A stretch of DNA of 64,000 nucleotides from Candidatus Dormiibacter spiritus (GTDB lineage: Bacteria > Chloroflexota > Dormibacteria > Dormibacterales > Dormibacteraceae). The notes beneath the pieces are model-generated. The model was not told the origin of the DNA and ran no database searches. It saw nothing but the letters and a program-made list of their open reading frames with translations. Made by a program: the position numbers and the translations under genes. This document shows, in pieces, positions 7,854 to 15,930 of this stretch; the first letter of the stretch is position 1; the number at the start of each line of letters is the position of its first letter. The stretch lies in NCBI GenBank assembly GCA_003244185.1, contig QHBT01000064.1, positions 1 to 64,000 of the forward strand, in the 5' to 3' direction.

Positions 7854-8722
7854 GCCGCTATCGGTTCATCGAGGTGAAGAAGGTCAATCACGCTGTCAGG
7901 ACGCTCTGCCGCGTGCTCCAGGTCTCCAGAACCGCCTACTACCACTGGTCGATCCATCCTCTGTCCGCGCGCGCTCGCGCCGACCTCGTGCTCACCGAAC
8001 GCATCGCCGCCATCCATACGCGTAGCCGGCAGACGTACGGAGCGCCGCGCGTGCATGCGGAGCTGCGGATCTGCGGCGAGCGGCACGGCCGCAAGCGGGT
8101 GGCGCGGCTGATGCGCGGCGCCGGCCTCGCCGGACGTGCCCCCAAGCGCTACCGCCGCACCACCATCGGAGATCCCTTCAGCATGCTGCCCGACCTGGTG
8201 CAGCGTGATTTCACGCCGACGCATCCAGACCAACTCTGGGTCGGCGACATCACCTACATCCGCACCTGGGAGGGCTGGCTCTACCTGGCTACTGTGCTGG
8301 ACTGCTTCTCGCGCCGCGTGGTGGGCTGGGCGATGGCCGATCACCTACGCACCGAGCTGCCACTGCGGGCCCTGCACATGGCCCTGGCCCGGCGCACCCC
8401 TGCCGACACCCTGATCCACCACAGCGACCGCGGCTGCCAGTACATCTCCGAGGCATACACCGAGGTGCTCGAGAGCTACGGCATCCGCTCCAGCCTGAGC
8501 CGGCCAGGCAACTGCTGGGACAACGCCGTGGCCGAAAGCTTCTTCTCCACGCTCAAGCTCGATCTCCTGTACCGCCATAGCTGGCCAACTCGCGCCGCCG
8601 CGAGAAGCGCGGTCTTCGAGTACATCGAGGCCTTCTACAACCGTGAGCGGCGCCATTCGACGCTTGGCAACCTCAGTCCGGCAGACTACGAATCCGCCCA
8701 CACCGCTGCGTGTTCGGGCTAA
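7850..8722 (+). CDS. IS3-family transposase OrfB (DDE integrase core)
   Basis: 290 aa from the GTG at 7850. An HTH_21-like segment precedes the rve integrase core. The catalytic triad is visible as WVGDITYI (D), HHSDRGCQYIS (D) and NAVAESFFSTLK (E), with the terminal YNRERRHSTLG motif of this family. There are no internal stops, so the element should be transposition-competent. Confidence 0.92.
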   Translation: MSRYRFIEVKKVNHAVRTLCRVLQVSRTAYYHWSIHPLSARARADLVLTERIAAIHTRSRQTYGAPRVHAELRICGERHGRKRVARLMRGAGLAGRAPKRYRRTTIGDPFSMLPDLVQRDFTPTHPDQLWVGDITYIRTWEGWLYLATVLDCFSRRVVGWAMADHLRTELPLRALHMALARRTPADTLIHHSDRGCQYISEAYTEVLESYGIRSSLSRPGNCWDNAVAESFFSTLKLDLLYRHSWPTRAAARSAVFEYIEAFYNRERRHSTLGNLSPADYESAHTAACSG

Positions 8723-8753
8723 CAACCGTGTCCGTTAAACCGGGTCAGGCCCA

Positions 8754-9158
8754 TACCACGACGGAGCGGCTTGTTTGTCTCCCCCTCTGGCCAGTTGGAG
8801 AGGCTCGCCCACCCAGCCTGTCTCGCATGTCTACCCAGGACATTTGCCTAGTGCCTAGGACACTCGTCCTATGTATGTGCTATCCTCCGCCCAGGGGAGG
8901 AAGGGCGCCACTGTCCGTTTGGTCATTGAGGGGTGCTGCCAGTGCCATCGACTCTCCGAGGGCGCCGTCTTCCAGACCGTAGCCCTGACCGCCTAAGGTC
9001 GGGATGCTGGCAGCGAGGTTCGCGGTGAAGTGACCTTCACGATCCTGGAAGGGTCTTCTTCTGTCAACAACCTTTATTGCGCAGGACATCTAGAGCCGCC
9101 TCGGACTAGGCATCAGCAACGCGTGCATCGCTTGAACCGGAGAGTCTAGGAGACGAAA
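8754..9158. other. Leader region of the ice-binding protein gene
   Basis: 405 bases without a convincing gene. There is a short inverted repeat TAGGAC-ACTC-GTCCTA at 8856-8871 that could be an operator or small hairpin, and a GTGAAG/CTTCAC hairpin near 9026. A clear Shine-Dalgarno (AGGAG) lies 6 bases before the ATG at 9159. No confident -35/-10 pair was found. Confidence 0.35.
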
Positions 9159-10370
9159 ATGATGCGACGATGGAGCGCCACCCAGCGCTTACCCGCCCGG
9201 CTTCGGGAACCCAGATGGCTCGGAATGCTTGGCAGCGCGCTCGTCCTTGGCTCGGCTCTCGCCCTGGCGCCGCTCAGTGCCATCGCAGCCGTAGCACCCC
9301 GCCTAGGCACCGACACTAGTTTCGCGGTCCTGGCTGCCAGCACGGTGACCAACACCGGCCCCACCTCTATAACCGGCGACCTTGGGCTGAGCCCGGGCAG
9401 TTCGGTGACAGGGTTCCCGCCCGGTCAGGTGAACGGGGCAACGCACGTCGATGATGCGGTGGCAGTTGGGGCCAAGAGAGATCTATCAACCGCCTACGAC
9501 GACGCGTTTGGAGCACCGTGCACGGCGACGTTGACCGGTGTCGACTTGGGCGGCCTGACGCTGGTCCCCGGCGTCTACTGCTTCGCAACTTCGGCACAGC
9601 TGACCGGCACTCTTACGCTCAACGGTTTGGGCGACCCCAATGGCGTCTTCATCTTCAAGACCGGGAGCACGCTTACCACCGCGAGTAGCTCCAAGGTCGC
9701 GATCATTAACGGAGGACCCTGCGGAGTCTTCTGGCAGATCGGTAGCTCGGCAACGCTGGGAACCGACACCTCATTCGTCGGCACCCTGCTGGTCAACACC
9801 AGCATCACCATGAACACTCGAGCCACCATCTTGCCCGGCCGGGCGCTCGCTGGAGCGAAGACGCCGAGTGGCGCCGTTACGTTGGACAGCAACATTATTC
9901 AGACCCCTCCTGGTACGTGCACCACCCCAAGCAGCTCGACCACCACCACCCTGACCACATCCCCCAACCCTTCAACAGCGGCCTCGCCTGTTAGGTTCGC
10001 CGCCTCCGTCAGGTCGGCCGCCATCCCGCCCGCCACTCCAGTGGGTAGCGTGACCTTCCCTGAGGGCTCGACGACGCTGGGCACGGCACCCCTTGACACC
10101 ACCGGCAACGCCACCTTCACGACGCCTGCTCTGGCGCCTGGCAGCCACACCATCCGCGCTGTCTACCAGGGTGCTCCCGGCTTTCTCCCGAGCGCCTCAA
10201 CGGCAGTAGTGCAGACCGTGACCCCAGCACCAACGCCGACGCCAACCCCCACCCCGACGCCCACCCCCGGCCTCCCAGGCACAGGGCACCCCGCTTGGTC
10301 TCTGGCGACAACTCCTTGGACGCCTGGAGTATGGGCGCCTCCGGAATGCCTCTCGATGCCAGCACCGTGA
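9159..10370 (+). CDS. Ice-binding-like (DUF3494) secreted protein with Ig-like repeat and LPGTG motif
   Basis: 403 aa. A signal peptide (residues about 1-45, hydrophobic LGSALVLGSALALAPL, then A-x-A) is followed by a DUF3494 beta-solenoid at about 48-250: FAVLAASTVTNTGPTSITGD, GDLGLSPGSSVTGF, PNGVFIFKTGSTL, FWQIGSSATLGT. This fold is typical of ice-binding adhesins. Residues about 258-345 form a Big_3-like Ig repeat (VTFPEGSTTLGTAPLD... GSHTIRAVY). A (TP)n linker and LPGTGHPA follow. The sequence after LPGTG is only about 30 residues, rich in Pro/Trp and not hydrophobic, so the usual membrane anchor is missing. Ice binding is inferred from the family. Many DUF3494 domains are simply adhesive. 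Confidence 0.8.
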   Translation: MMRRWSATQRLPARLREPRWLGMLGSALVLGSALALAPLSAIAAVAPRLGTDTSFAVLAASTVTNTGPTSITGDLGLSPGSSVTGFPPGQVNGATHVDDAVAVGAKRDLSTAYDDAFGAPCTATLTGVDLGGLTLVPGVYCFATSAQLTGTLTLNGLGDPNGVFIFKTGSTLTTASSSKVAIINGGPCGVFWQIGSSATLGTDTSFVGTLLVNTSITMNTRATILPGRALAGAKTPSGAVTLDSNIIQTPPGTCTTPSSSTTTTLTTSPNPSTAASPVRFAASVRSAAIPPATPVGSVTFPEGSTTLGTAPLDTTGNATFTTPALAPGSHTIRAVYQGAPGFLPSASTAVVQTVTPAPTPTPTPTPTPTPGLPGTGHPAWSLATTPWTPGVWAPPECLSMPAP

Positions 10371-10460
10371 TGCACCCGGATCCACACAGCTGAAGTCGAG
10401 CCGAACCGGTCCGCGCAGCACTCGCGGATCCGACACCCAGGGGAGGCCGAAATACGGTGA

Positions 10461-10613
10461 GTGCTAACCGGAACCTGGGACGCAGTGGCTGCTGGGTTCT
10501 TCGCCGCCCTCGGGCGCCTGAGGCCGCGGGCTTCGGCGGCTCGGGATGGAAGCGCGGGCCTCATTCTCATCCCGGTCGCGATTTGTGCAATCGGGTGCGC
10601 TTGGTATCACTAG
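10461..10613 (+). CDS. Short frame with one hydrophobic segment (possible gene remnant)
   Basis: 50 codons from the GTG at 10461: a short amphipathic start, a basic stretch (GRLRPRASAARDG) and then GLILIPVAICAIGCAWY before the TAG stop. This resembles the N-terminal anchor of a small membrane protein, conceivably a truncated sortase, given the LPGTG gene just upstream. There is nothing further to support function. It lies in the eroded 9-12.4 kb patch. Confidence 0.25.
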   Translation: MLTGTWDAVAAGFFAALGRLRPRASAARDGSAGLILIPVAICAIGCAWYH

Positions 10614-10675
10614 ACCAGACCGGCGTTCAAGGCGGGCCGCTTGATCCGCGACGCGCGGTGTTTGCCCCGCGATAG

Positions 10676-11376
10676 GGCGGTCCCCTTGCTGCACCGGGCG
10701 ATCTTGATAGATCCGAGCGGAAAGGGACGCTCAAAGTCTGCGGCGAATGGTTCTTTGCGCAGCACTGTTGGCAGGATGCGTGCGAGGCATACGGTGACTA
10801 TCTCCACCAGGTCACTGACTGGGAAGCCGAGGTAAACTACACGAAGAGCCTTCTGCACGCGGGCCACCTTGATGAGGCAATCGCGCGACTTGACCATTTC
10901 CGGACCATCCCCATAATCACCGACGAGAGCCGTGCGACCATGATCTCCGCCCTGGCGATGGCCTGGGCGATCAAGGGCGATGTGGCACAGGCGCGAGCGG
11001 TCATCGATACTGCTCACTTGCAGAAACGAAACCTGGACATCCCCGACATCAGCAATGCCTTGCCATGCGGGCAGCCTGCAAGTTCCTGCAGGGCCAACGA
11101 GCGCAAGCCATCGCGGACATCGATCGCCTCTATGCAGTCAACCCGGAATATCCGAACGTCACCGAGGAGAAGAGAGGGATGCTGGCTGGGACGTTCAAGC
11201 TGGAGCCACCCCAGCACTTTCCGGATTGGTACCCGAACGATGTCACCGCGTCGTCCGTAGCAGAGGCCGCGGCGCAGGTGTCCCCAGACGCCAGTGGCGG
11301 TGGGACGGCGCTGCATCGGTGCCCAAGCCACACGCAAGCCGGGACGAGTATGTCCAGTAAGAGCCTGCGGACATAA
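10676..11376 (+). pseudogene. Frameshifted TPR-like protein
   Basis: The frame open from 10676 reads a helical-repeat protein (KSLLHAGHLDEAIARLDHF, MISALAMAWAIKGDVAQARA) up to about 11057. It then continues in another frame (MRAACKFLQGQRAQAIADID, RLYAVNPEYPNV) to the stop at 11376. Inserting one base near 11058-11064 would join SNALA to MRAACKFLQG smoothly, so a single-base deletion (or assembly error) splits it. No good start codon is left upstream. The TPR-like helical pairs suggest a protein-interaction role. Confidence 0.45.
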
Positions 11377-11388
11377 CCCTCGTACCTC

Positions 11389-12290
11389 TTGCTGCCCTCG
11401 TTTCGCGTGACCGTCGCCATATACTTCGAGTCAGCCGGTCGTGAACAGGGCTACTGGATTTGCTCACCGCTTCAGGCGGCTTCGGCGGCGGTTCGGCATG
11501 ACGCAAACCATGGCAGCGCACTCCACTTCAGCAATTTCTGGCGACGAGGAAGCTTAACCGTCTTCATTCAGCGCCATGAGTTCGCCTGGGACCTGGTTAT
11601 AAGAGTTCTCACCGTTCCTTACGTGATCTTGGCGTTTCGTGAGGACTCGGCCACCGGACCAGCCAGTTACACCATTGTGGGTCTAGCTACAATCTTTCTG
11701 CTCGAATTCGGTGCGCGGTGCTACGATTCGTCCGATCGAGGCAAGTACTTCAGGACGCACTGGCTCGATTTGATCACAGCCATTCCGATACCTGACATTC
11801 CGGCCTCCGAACGATCCGACTCCTGCGGCTCCTCAGATTTCTAAGGGTGGGGGTCTCGGTCCGCCGCATGCTGTTGAGTCGTGACTGGGGCGAGACGGGG
11901 CTGATCTGGCCCACGCTTGCGCTCTTTTGGATCGTGTCAGCACTGGCGCTTTGGTCGGTAAAGCATGATGCACCAGGGACCAACATCACTACATTTCCGG
12001 ACGCAATGACAGCCGCCTTTCTAACCGCGGCCACGCTCGGCTACGGTAAGCACGCGGTACCAGTGACTCAGGATGGCCAGATCATCGCGGCAGTAATCGT
12101 CTTCTTTGCTCTGGGACTGTGGGGCTTCGCGTCGAGCCGTCTAACTGGGATGTGGCTTCATGCAAGAGGGGATCTTGCCAGTGAAGATATGGTCCTGCGT
12201 CATCAGGTGAATGCCATGCGCGAAGAGCTGAGCGGTCATAACAGATGCTGTGCTCGGCAGGCCAAGGGTCGCAACGACACCCACTCTTGA
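11389..12290 (+). pseudogene. Voltage-gated K+ channel gene split by a one-base deletion
   Basis: Two consecutive frames together encode one ion channel. The first (11389-11844) carries S1-S3-like helices (FAWDLVIRVLTVPYVILAF, YTIVGLATIFLLEFGARCYD, WLDLITAIPIPDIP). The second frame, read back past its GTG at 11847 to about 11802, gives GLRTIRLLRLLRFLRVGVSV, a classical arginine-every-third-residue S4 voltage sensor. S5, the pore filter TLGYG and S6 follow. Adding one G at about 11800-11803 restores IPDIPGLRTIRLL. This is either a decayed gene or a homopolymer-type assembly error. Confidence 0.7.
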
Positions 12291-12431
12291 GGAGCGACCT
12301 TCAGCAGGGGGCGAAGCGGACTCGGGGCGGCGGCAAGCCTAGCACCCTCCTGCGACGAGCAGAGCATTTCAAACAAGTCGCTGGGGTTCGTTTGCAGACC
12401 TCGTCCTGAGCCGCGTCGGTAGACTCCTGCC

Positions 12432-13466
12432 GTGAGCACTACCACGAGCCGCGGCGCGCTGCTCGTGGGAAGCGTGCCCGCTGCCAGCGCCGAGGAGGCG
12501 ATGTCGGAGGCGTTGACCCGGCTCGGCGCTCGCCTTCAGACCCTCCCCGACGGCGAGACTGGCGAGCGCAAGAACTGGATCATCCACATAGTCGAGTCCT
12601 TCCGCTCGCACCCGGACCTGGAGGTGGCGAAGGAGGGCGACTGGTCCGACTACAACAAGACACCGCGGTTCAAAGTGCGCAGCGGCCGGAAGCTGACCGC
12701 GGACAAGCTGGACCTCGGCTATCTGCGCGCATTCCGCTCCAGCTATCCCATATTCCAGGCTGCCCGGGCCAAGGCGGGTCTGAAGACCCTGGCCTTCCAG
12801 GTCGGCATACCCGGCGACCTGGATATGGCTCTCTTCACCTTCGGACCGGCTGGGATCCTGAGGCGGCGAAGACTCTTCGCCGGGGCCACAGCCCGCGACA
12901 TCAATGCCATCGAGGCTGAGGCGGGCGACGACGTGGTCTTCCAGATCGAGGTTCCGGCCGAGCTGGTCTTTGTCGCGCAAACGCCACGACCAGCACGCCC
13001 TCTCGTGGCGCGCTACATGGCGCGCGGCATCGCAAGGATGGTCAGGAAGGCGCCGGAGGGATCGCGCTTTGGGATCCACCTCTGCCTTGGCGACATGAAC
13101 CACAAGTCGCTGACCAAGCTCAAAGACGTCGGTCCGGTGGTCCAGTTGGCGAATGCGATTATCAAGCGCTGGCCGGAGGGACGGCAGCTGCAGTACATCC
13201 ATGCACCCTTCGCCGCCGCCGACATCCCGCCGACTCTGGACGCCGCCTGGTACGCGCCGCTCAGTCGTCTGCGCTTGCCCGAGTCGGTCCGCTTTGTGGC
13301 CGGCTGCATCCATGAGGACCTGAGCCTCGACGACCAGCGCCTGGTTCTCGGCCTGATCGAGGAGAGGCTGGGCCGCAGGGTCGACCTGGCGACCGCCTGC
13401 GGCCTCGGGCGGCGGGAGCCCGCTGCCGCGATTGCCGCGATCGACCAGACCGCCACCGTCTCCTAA
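12432..13466 (+). CDS. MetE/UROD-like TIM-barrel protein of unknown function
   Basis: 344 aa from the GTG at 12432. Features reminiscent of the cobalamin-independent methionine synthase / uroporphyrinogen decarboxylase superfamily are ALLVGSVPAASAEEAM at the N-terminus, LPDGETGERKNWI, FQIEVPAEL, FGIHLCLGDMNHKS and RFVAGCIHEDLS. The Glu/His/Cys placements resemble a metal site (inferred from pattern only). It is not full-length MetE and the substrate is unknown. It is a single gene; the next one starts 51 bases later. Confidence 0.55.
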   Translation: MSTTTSRGALLVGSVPAASAEEAMSEALTRLGARLQTLPDGETGERKNWIIHIVESFRSHPDLEVAKEGDWSDYNKTPRFKVRSGRKLTADKLDLGYLRAFRSSYPIFQAARAKAGLKTLAFQVGIPGDLDMALFTFGPAGILRRRRLFAGATARDINAIEAEAGDDVVFQIEVPAELVFVAQTPRPARPLVARYMARGIARMVRKAPEGSRFGIHLCLGDMNHKSLTKLKDVGPVVQLANAIIKRWPEGRQLQYIHAPFAAADIPPTLDAAWYAPLSRLRLPESVRFVAGCIHEDLSLDDQRLVLGLIEERLGRRVDLATACGLGRREPAAAIAAIDQTATVS

Positions 13467-13517
13467 GTCCTGGATCCAAGCAGCCCAACCGCCAGCCAAG
13501 AACTGTAAGCTGCCGGC

Positions 13518-13988
13518 ATGGAAGAGCAGCCCAAGTACCTGTCGAAAGTCCGCATCGTCAGGGACCAAGGCCCGATCCGACGGGCGTTCCTGCCGGCGGA
13601 AACGGAGCCTGTCACCTTCGGCACTCACGACGAGGTCCGCGAGCACTACGGGACAGCCACAGGGCTCTACCCTGACCACGCAACCACCCTCGACTATGTT
13701 GTGGCCGCGGCGGCCGGTTGACTGACCGGGACCCTCGGGGGCGCGCTGGAGGCGCGCGGGATCGACGCGGCGGAGGGCAGGCTCAGCTCGGACGCTGAGG
13801 GCGACGTAGTGCTGGAGCAGAAGGTGCTGGTGATCAAGCGCATCCGCGTCCGCTACCGTCTGGAGGGCTGCCCGAGCGACAAACGCGAGGCGGCGCTGCG
13901 GGCCCACGAGTTTCACGCCAGCCGCTGTCCGGTGGCGGTTAGCATCGGCAGCGCCATCTCGATCAGCACTGAGCTGCAGTTCGCGTAA
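13518..13988 (+). CDS. OsmC-family peroxiredoxin-like protein with in-frame TGA (candidate selenoprotein)
   Basis: Read through the TGA at 13719-13721, this is a 156-residue OsmC-like protein. Residues 57-67 give TLDYVVAAAAG, residue 68 is the TGA, then LTGTLGGALEARGI, VLVIKRIRVRYRL and SRCPVAVSIGSAI to the TAA. In OsmC/YhfA proteins the position after the A-x-G helix start is the peroxidatic Cys. The second conserved Cys is C137 in CPV. The only anomaly is TGA in place of TGC/TGT at the first Cys. OsmC-like selenoproteins are known from bacterial surveys. A GC-rich hairpin 19 nt downstream could serve as bSECIS. The alternative is a nonsense mutation. No sel genes lie in the window. Conventional gene callers would stop at 13721. 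Confidence 0.7.
13741..13757 (+). promoter_or_regulatory. SECIS-like hairpin downstream of the OsmC TGA
   Basis: A perfect 6-bp stem (GCGCGC 13741-13746 with 13752-13757) closes a 5-nt UGGAG loop. The loop G residues are 27-28 nt after the TGA, inside the window where bacterial SECIS loops lie. GC-rich stems are common by chance in this genome, so the support is moderate. Confidence 0.4.
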
Positions 13989-14052
13989 GGAGACGTCCTG
14001 ACCCTCGCCCCGCCCAGACCGTCAGCAGCAGTCGTAAGAAGGCGCTAACCCA

Positions 14053-14958
14053 ATGACCGAGCTCATCAAGCTCACCGAAGAGGTCGAGTCGGCTCTGCAC
14101 GCCGCTGACCCTGTGGTGGCGCTGGAGACGACGCTCGTCTCGCACGGCTTCCCCTATCCCGAGGGTGCCGAGGTGGCGCTCGAGTCCGAACGGCGCGTGC
14201 GCGCGGCGGGCGCAGTCCCGGCCACCGTGGGTGTGGTCGACGGTACTGTCCGCGTCGGCCTTGCCAAGGCCGAGCTGGAGCGCTTCGCATTGGCCGGACA
14301 GAAGGCGCGGAAGGTGGGACCGCGCGATCTGGCCGCCTGCGCAGTGCAGGGGGCGCTGGGCGCAACCACCGTCGGTGGCACCCTCGCCGCTTGCCGCCTG
14401 ACTGGCATTCGCTTTATGGGCACCGGCGGTCTCGGCGGCGTTCATCGCGGCTTTCCGCGCCCCCCGGACGTCTCCGCGGACCTCGCCGAGCTCGCTCGTG
14501 CCCAGGTGCTGGTGGTCGCGGCCGGCGTCAAATCCATCCTGGACGTTCCGGCCACCGCAGAGGTACTCGAGACGCTCGGCATACCGACGCTTGGCTGGCG
14601 GACTAACGAGCTGCCGCTCTTTTACGCCGCTCGGGGCGGTCCGGTCGTGAGTGCGCGAGTGGACACGGTGGAGGAGGCCGCCCGCGTCGCCCAGGCCCAC
14701 TGGCGCCTTGACCGGCACACGGCGCTTCTCCTCGCCCGGCCGGCCGACGAGGGCCTCGACGACCTGGAGCCGCTGATCGAGAAGGCCGTCGCTGCTGCCG
14801 CCGAGCGCGGCGTGTCCGGCCAGGCGGTGACGCCTTTCGTGCTTGCCTACCTGCACGAGCACACGGGCGGGCGAACTGTTGCCGTGAACAAGCGCCTGAT
14901 CACCGAGAACGCCGGCCTGGCCGCTGAGGTCGCCGCGGCCTTCAGCGCGCTGTTGTGA
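14053..14958 (+). CDS. psuG: Pseudouridine-5'-phosphate glycosidase
   Basis: 301 aa, the normal PsuG length. Family motifs are VALETTLVSHGFPYPEG, PATVGVVDG, KVGPRDLA, TTVGGTLAACRLTGIRFMGT, GGLGGVHRG, VVAAGVKSILDVPATAEVLE and the C-terminal VTPFVLAYLHEHTGG plus NKRLITENA. The enzyme splits pseudouridine 5'-phosphate into uracil and ribose 5-phosphate. The PfkB kinase 33 bases downstream would supply its substrate, so the pair forms a pseudouridine catabolic module. Confidence 0.93.
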   Translation: MTELIKLTEEVESALHAADPVVALETTLVSHGFPYPEGAEVALESERRVRAAGAVPATVGVVDGTVRVGLAKAELERFALAGQKARKVGPRDLAACAVQGALGATTVGGTLAACRLTGIRFMGTGGLGGVHRGFPRPPDVSADLAELARAQVLVVAAGVKSILDVPATAEVLETLGIPTLGWRTNELPLFYAARGGPVVSARVDTVEEAARVAQAHWRLDRHTALLLARPADEGLDDLEPLIEKAVAAAAERGVSGQAVTPFVLAYLHEHTGGRTVAVNKRLITENAGLAAEVAAAFSALL

Positions 14959-14991
14959 AGAGCCGCAAGCGGGCGTGCGATCATCGACTGC

Positions 14992-15813
14992 GTGCTTATC
15001 TGCACCCTCGGCGACCTGGTGCTGGACGTCATCGTGCGCCTCGATGGGCCGCTCGCCCCTGACGACGATGCGCTGGCCCAGACACTGGTGTCCGCCGGCG
15101 GCCAGGCGGCGAACGTGGCGGCCTGGGCCGCCGCCCTGGGCGCTCGGGCCCGATACATCGGCAAGCGCGGAGCCGACCTCACGGGCAGACTCGTCGACGA
15201 ACAGCTGACGACGCGTCGCGGCGTCGACGTGGTCGGTCCTCTCGCCGGCCGGACGGGGGTTGTCGTCTCGCTGGTCAACGTCGAGGGAACCCGCTCGATG
15301 GCGTCCGATCGCGGCTCAGCCTCGGAGTTCACGCCTGACGAGTTTGAACCAAGCTGGGTCGAGCACTGTGACTGGCTGCACGTTTCTGGTTACGCGCTCG
15401 CGCGCGGAAGACTCGCGGATACGGCGCTCACGGCGGCCAGGGTCGCGCGGGATATCGGCGCCCGAATCAGCGTCGATGCGTCATCCTGGACGGTGATCCG
15501 CGATCTCGGCTCGCACCTTTTCCGAGAGCGAGTGGCTGAACTTCGCCCCACAGTCATCTTTGCGACCGAGAAGGAGCTGCACGCGCTCGGTGACCAACCG
15601 TGGCCGGGCGTCACGGTCGTGGTCAAGCGCGGGTCCCGCGGCTGCACCGTCCTGGAGGCCGGCGTGCGCAAGGACCTGCCCGCAGTGCCGGCAACCTTGA
15701 TCGATTCGACAGGCGCGGGCGACGCATTCGCCGCCGGCTATCTGGTCGGCGGCCCCGCTCTCGCGCTCGAGGCAGGAGCCCGGTGCGCCTCGCATCTTGG
15801 TGCGATGCCGTGA
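14992..15813 (+). CDS. PfkB-family kinase, probable pseudouridine kinase
   Basis: 273 aa from the GTG at 14992. It has the PfkB N-terminal glycine pair region (SAGGQAANVAAWAAALG) and the C-terminal signature DSTGAGDAFAAGYLVGG with the catalytic Asp and anion hole. The substrate is assigned from context: it directly follows psuG, as psuK does in bacterial pseudouridine operons. The sequence alone would fit any ribokinase-like sugar or nucleoside kinase. Confidence 0.75.
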   Translation: MLICTLGDLVLDVIVRLDGPLAPDDDALAQTLVSAGGQAANVAAWAAALGARARYIGKRGADLTGRLVDEQLTTRRGVDVVGPLAGRTGVVVSLVNVEGTRSMASDRGSASEFTPDEFEPSWVEHCDWLHVSGYALARGRLADTALTAARVARDIGARISVDASSWTVIRDLGSHLFRERVAELRPTVIFATEKELHALGDQPWPGVTVVVKRGSRGCTVLEAGVRKDLPAVPATLIDSTGAGDAFAAGYLVGGPALALEAGARCASHLGAMP

Positions 15814-15930
15814 TGGATTGGTAGATGCCGATGTACGAAGCAGACCATCCTGGCCGACTGGCTCCAGACCGGCGACGTCAACACCCGCGACGAGACCGGC
15901 CGCATTCGCGGCTCCAGCCGCCGGCCCCGC

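Larger units (their letters stand above)
7501..8753 (+). mobile_element. IS3-family insertion sequence, apparently intact
   Basis: About 1253 bp. The imperfect terminal inverted repeats start GGGCCTGACCCG and continue with ...ACGGAC in both ends (left 7502-7525, right complement 8729-8752). It carries overlapping orfA and orfB with all three DDE residues. No clear target duplication is visible, so the exact ends may be off by 1-2 bases. It has probably landed in a small membrane-protein gene. Confidence 0.85.

Noticed and set aside
8856-8871. TAGGAC-ACTC-GTCCTA as a defined operator of the ice-binding gene
   Set aside because: Single short inverted repeat about 290 bases from the start codon, without a recognisable promoter nearby.
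13719-13721. Simple nonsense mutation as the only explanation for the OsmC TGA
   Set aside because: Not excluded, but the downstream half is undecayed to its own TAA and the TGA falls precisely on the catalytic Cys, so read-through as Sec is preferred.
12369-13916. 515-codon minus-strand frame
   Set aside because: It is antisense to the MetE-like and OsmC genes, with low-complexity composition typical of high-GC shadow frames.
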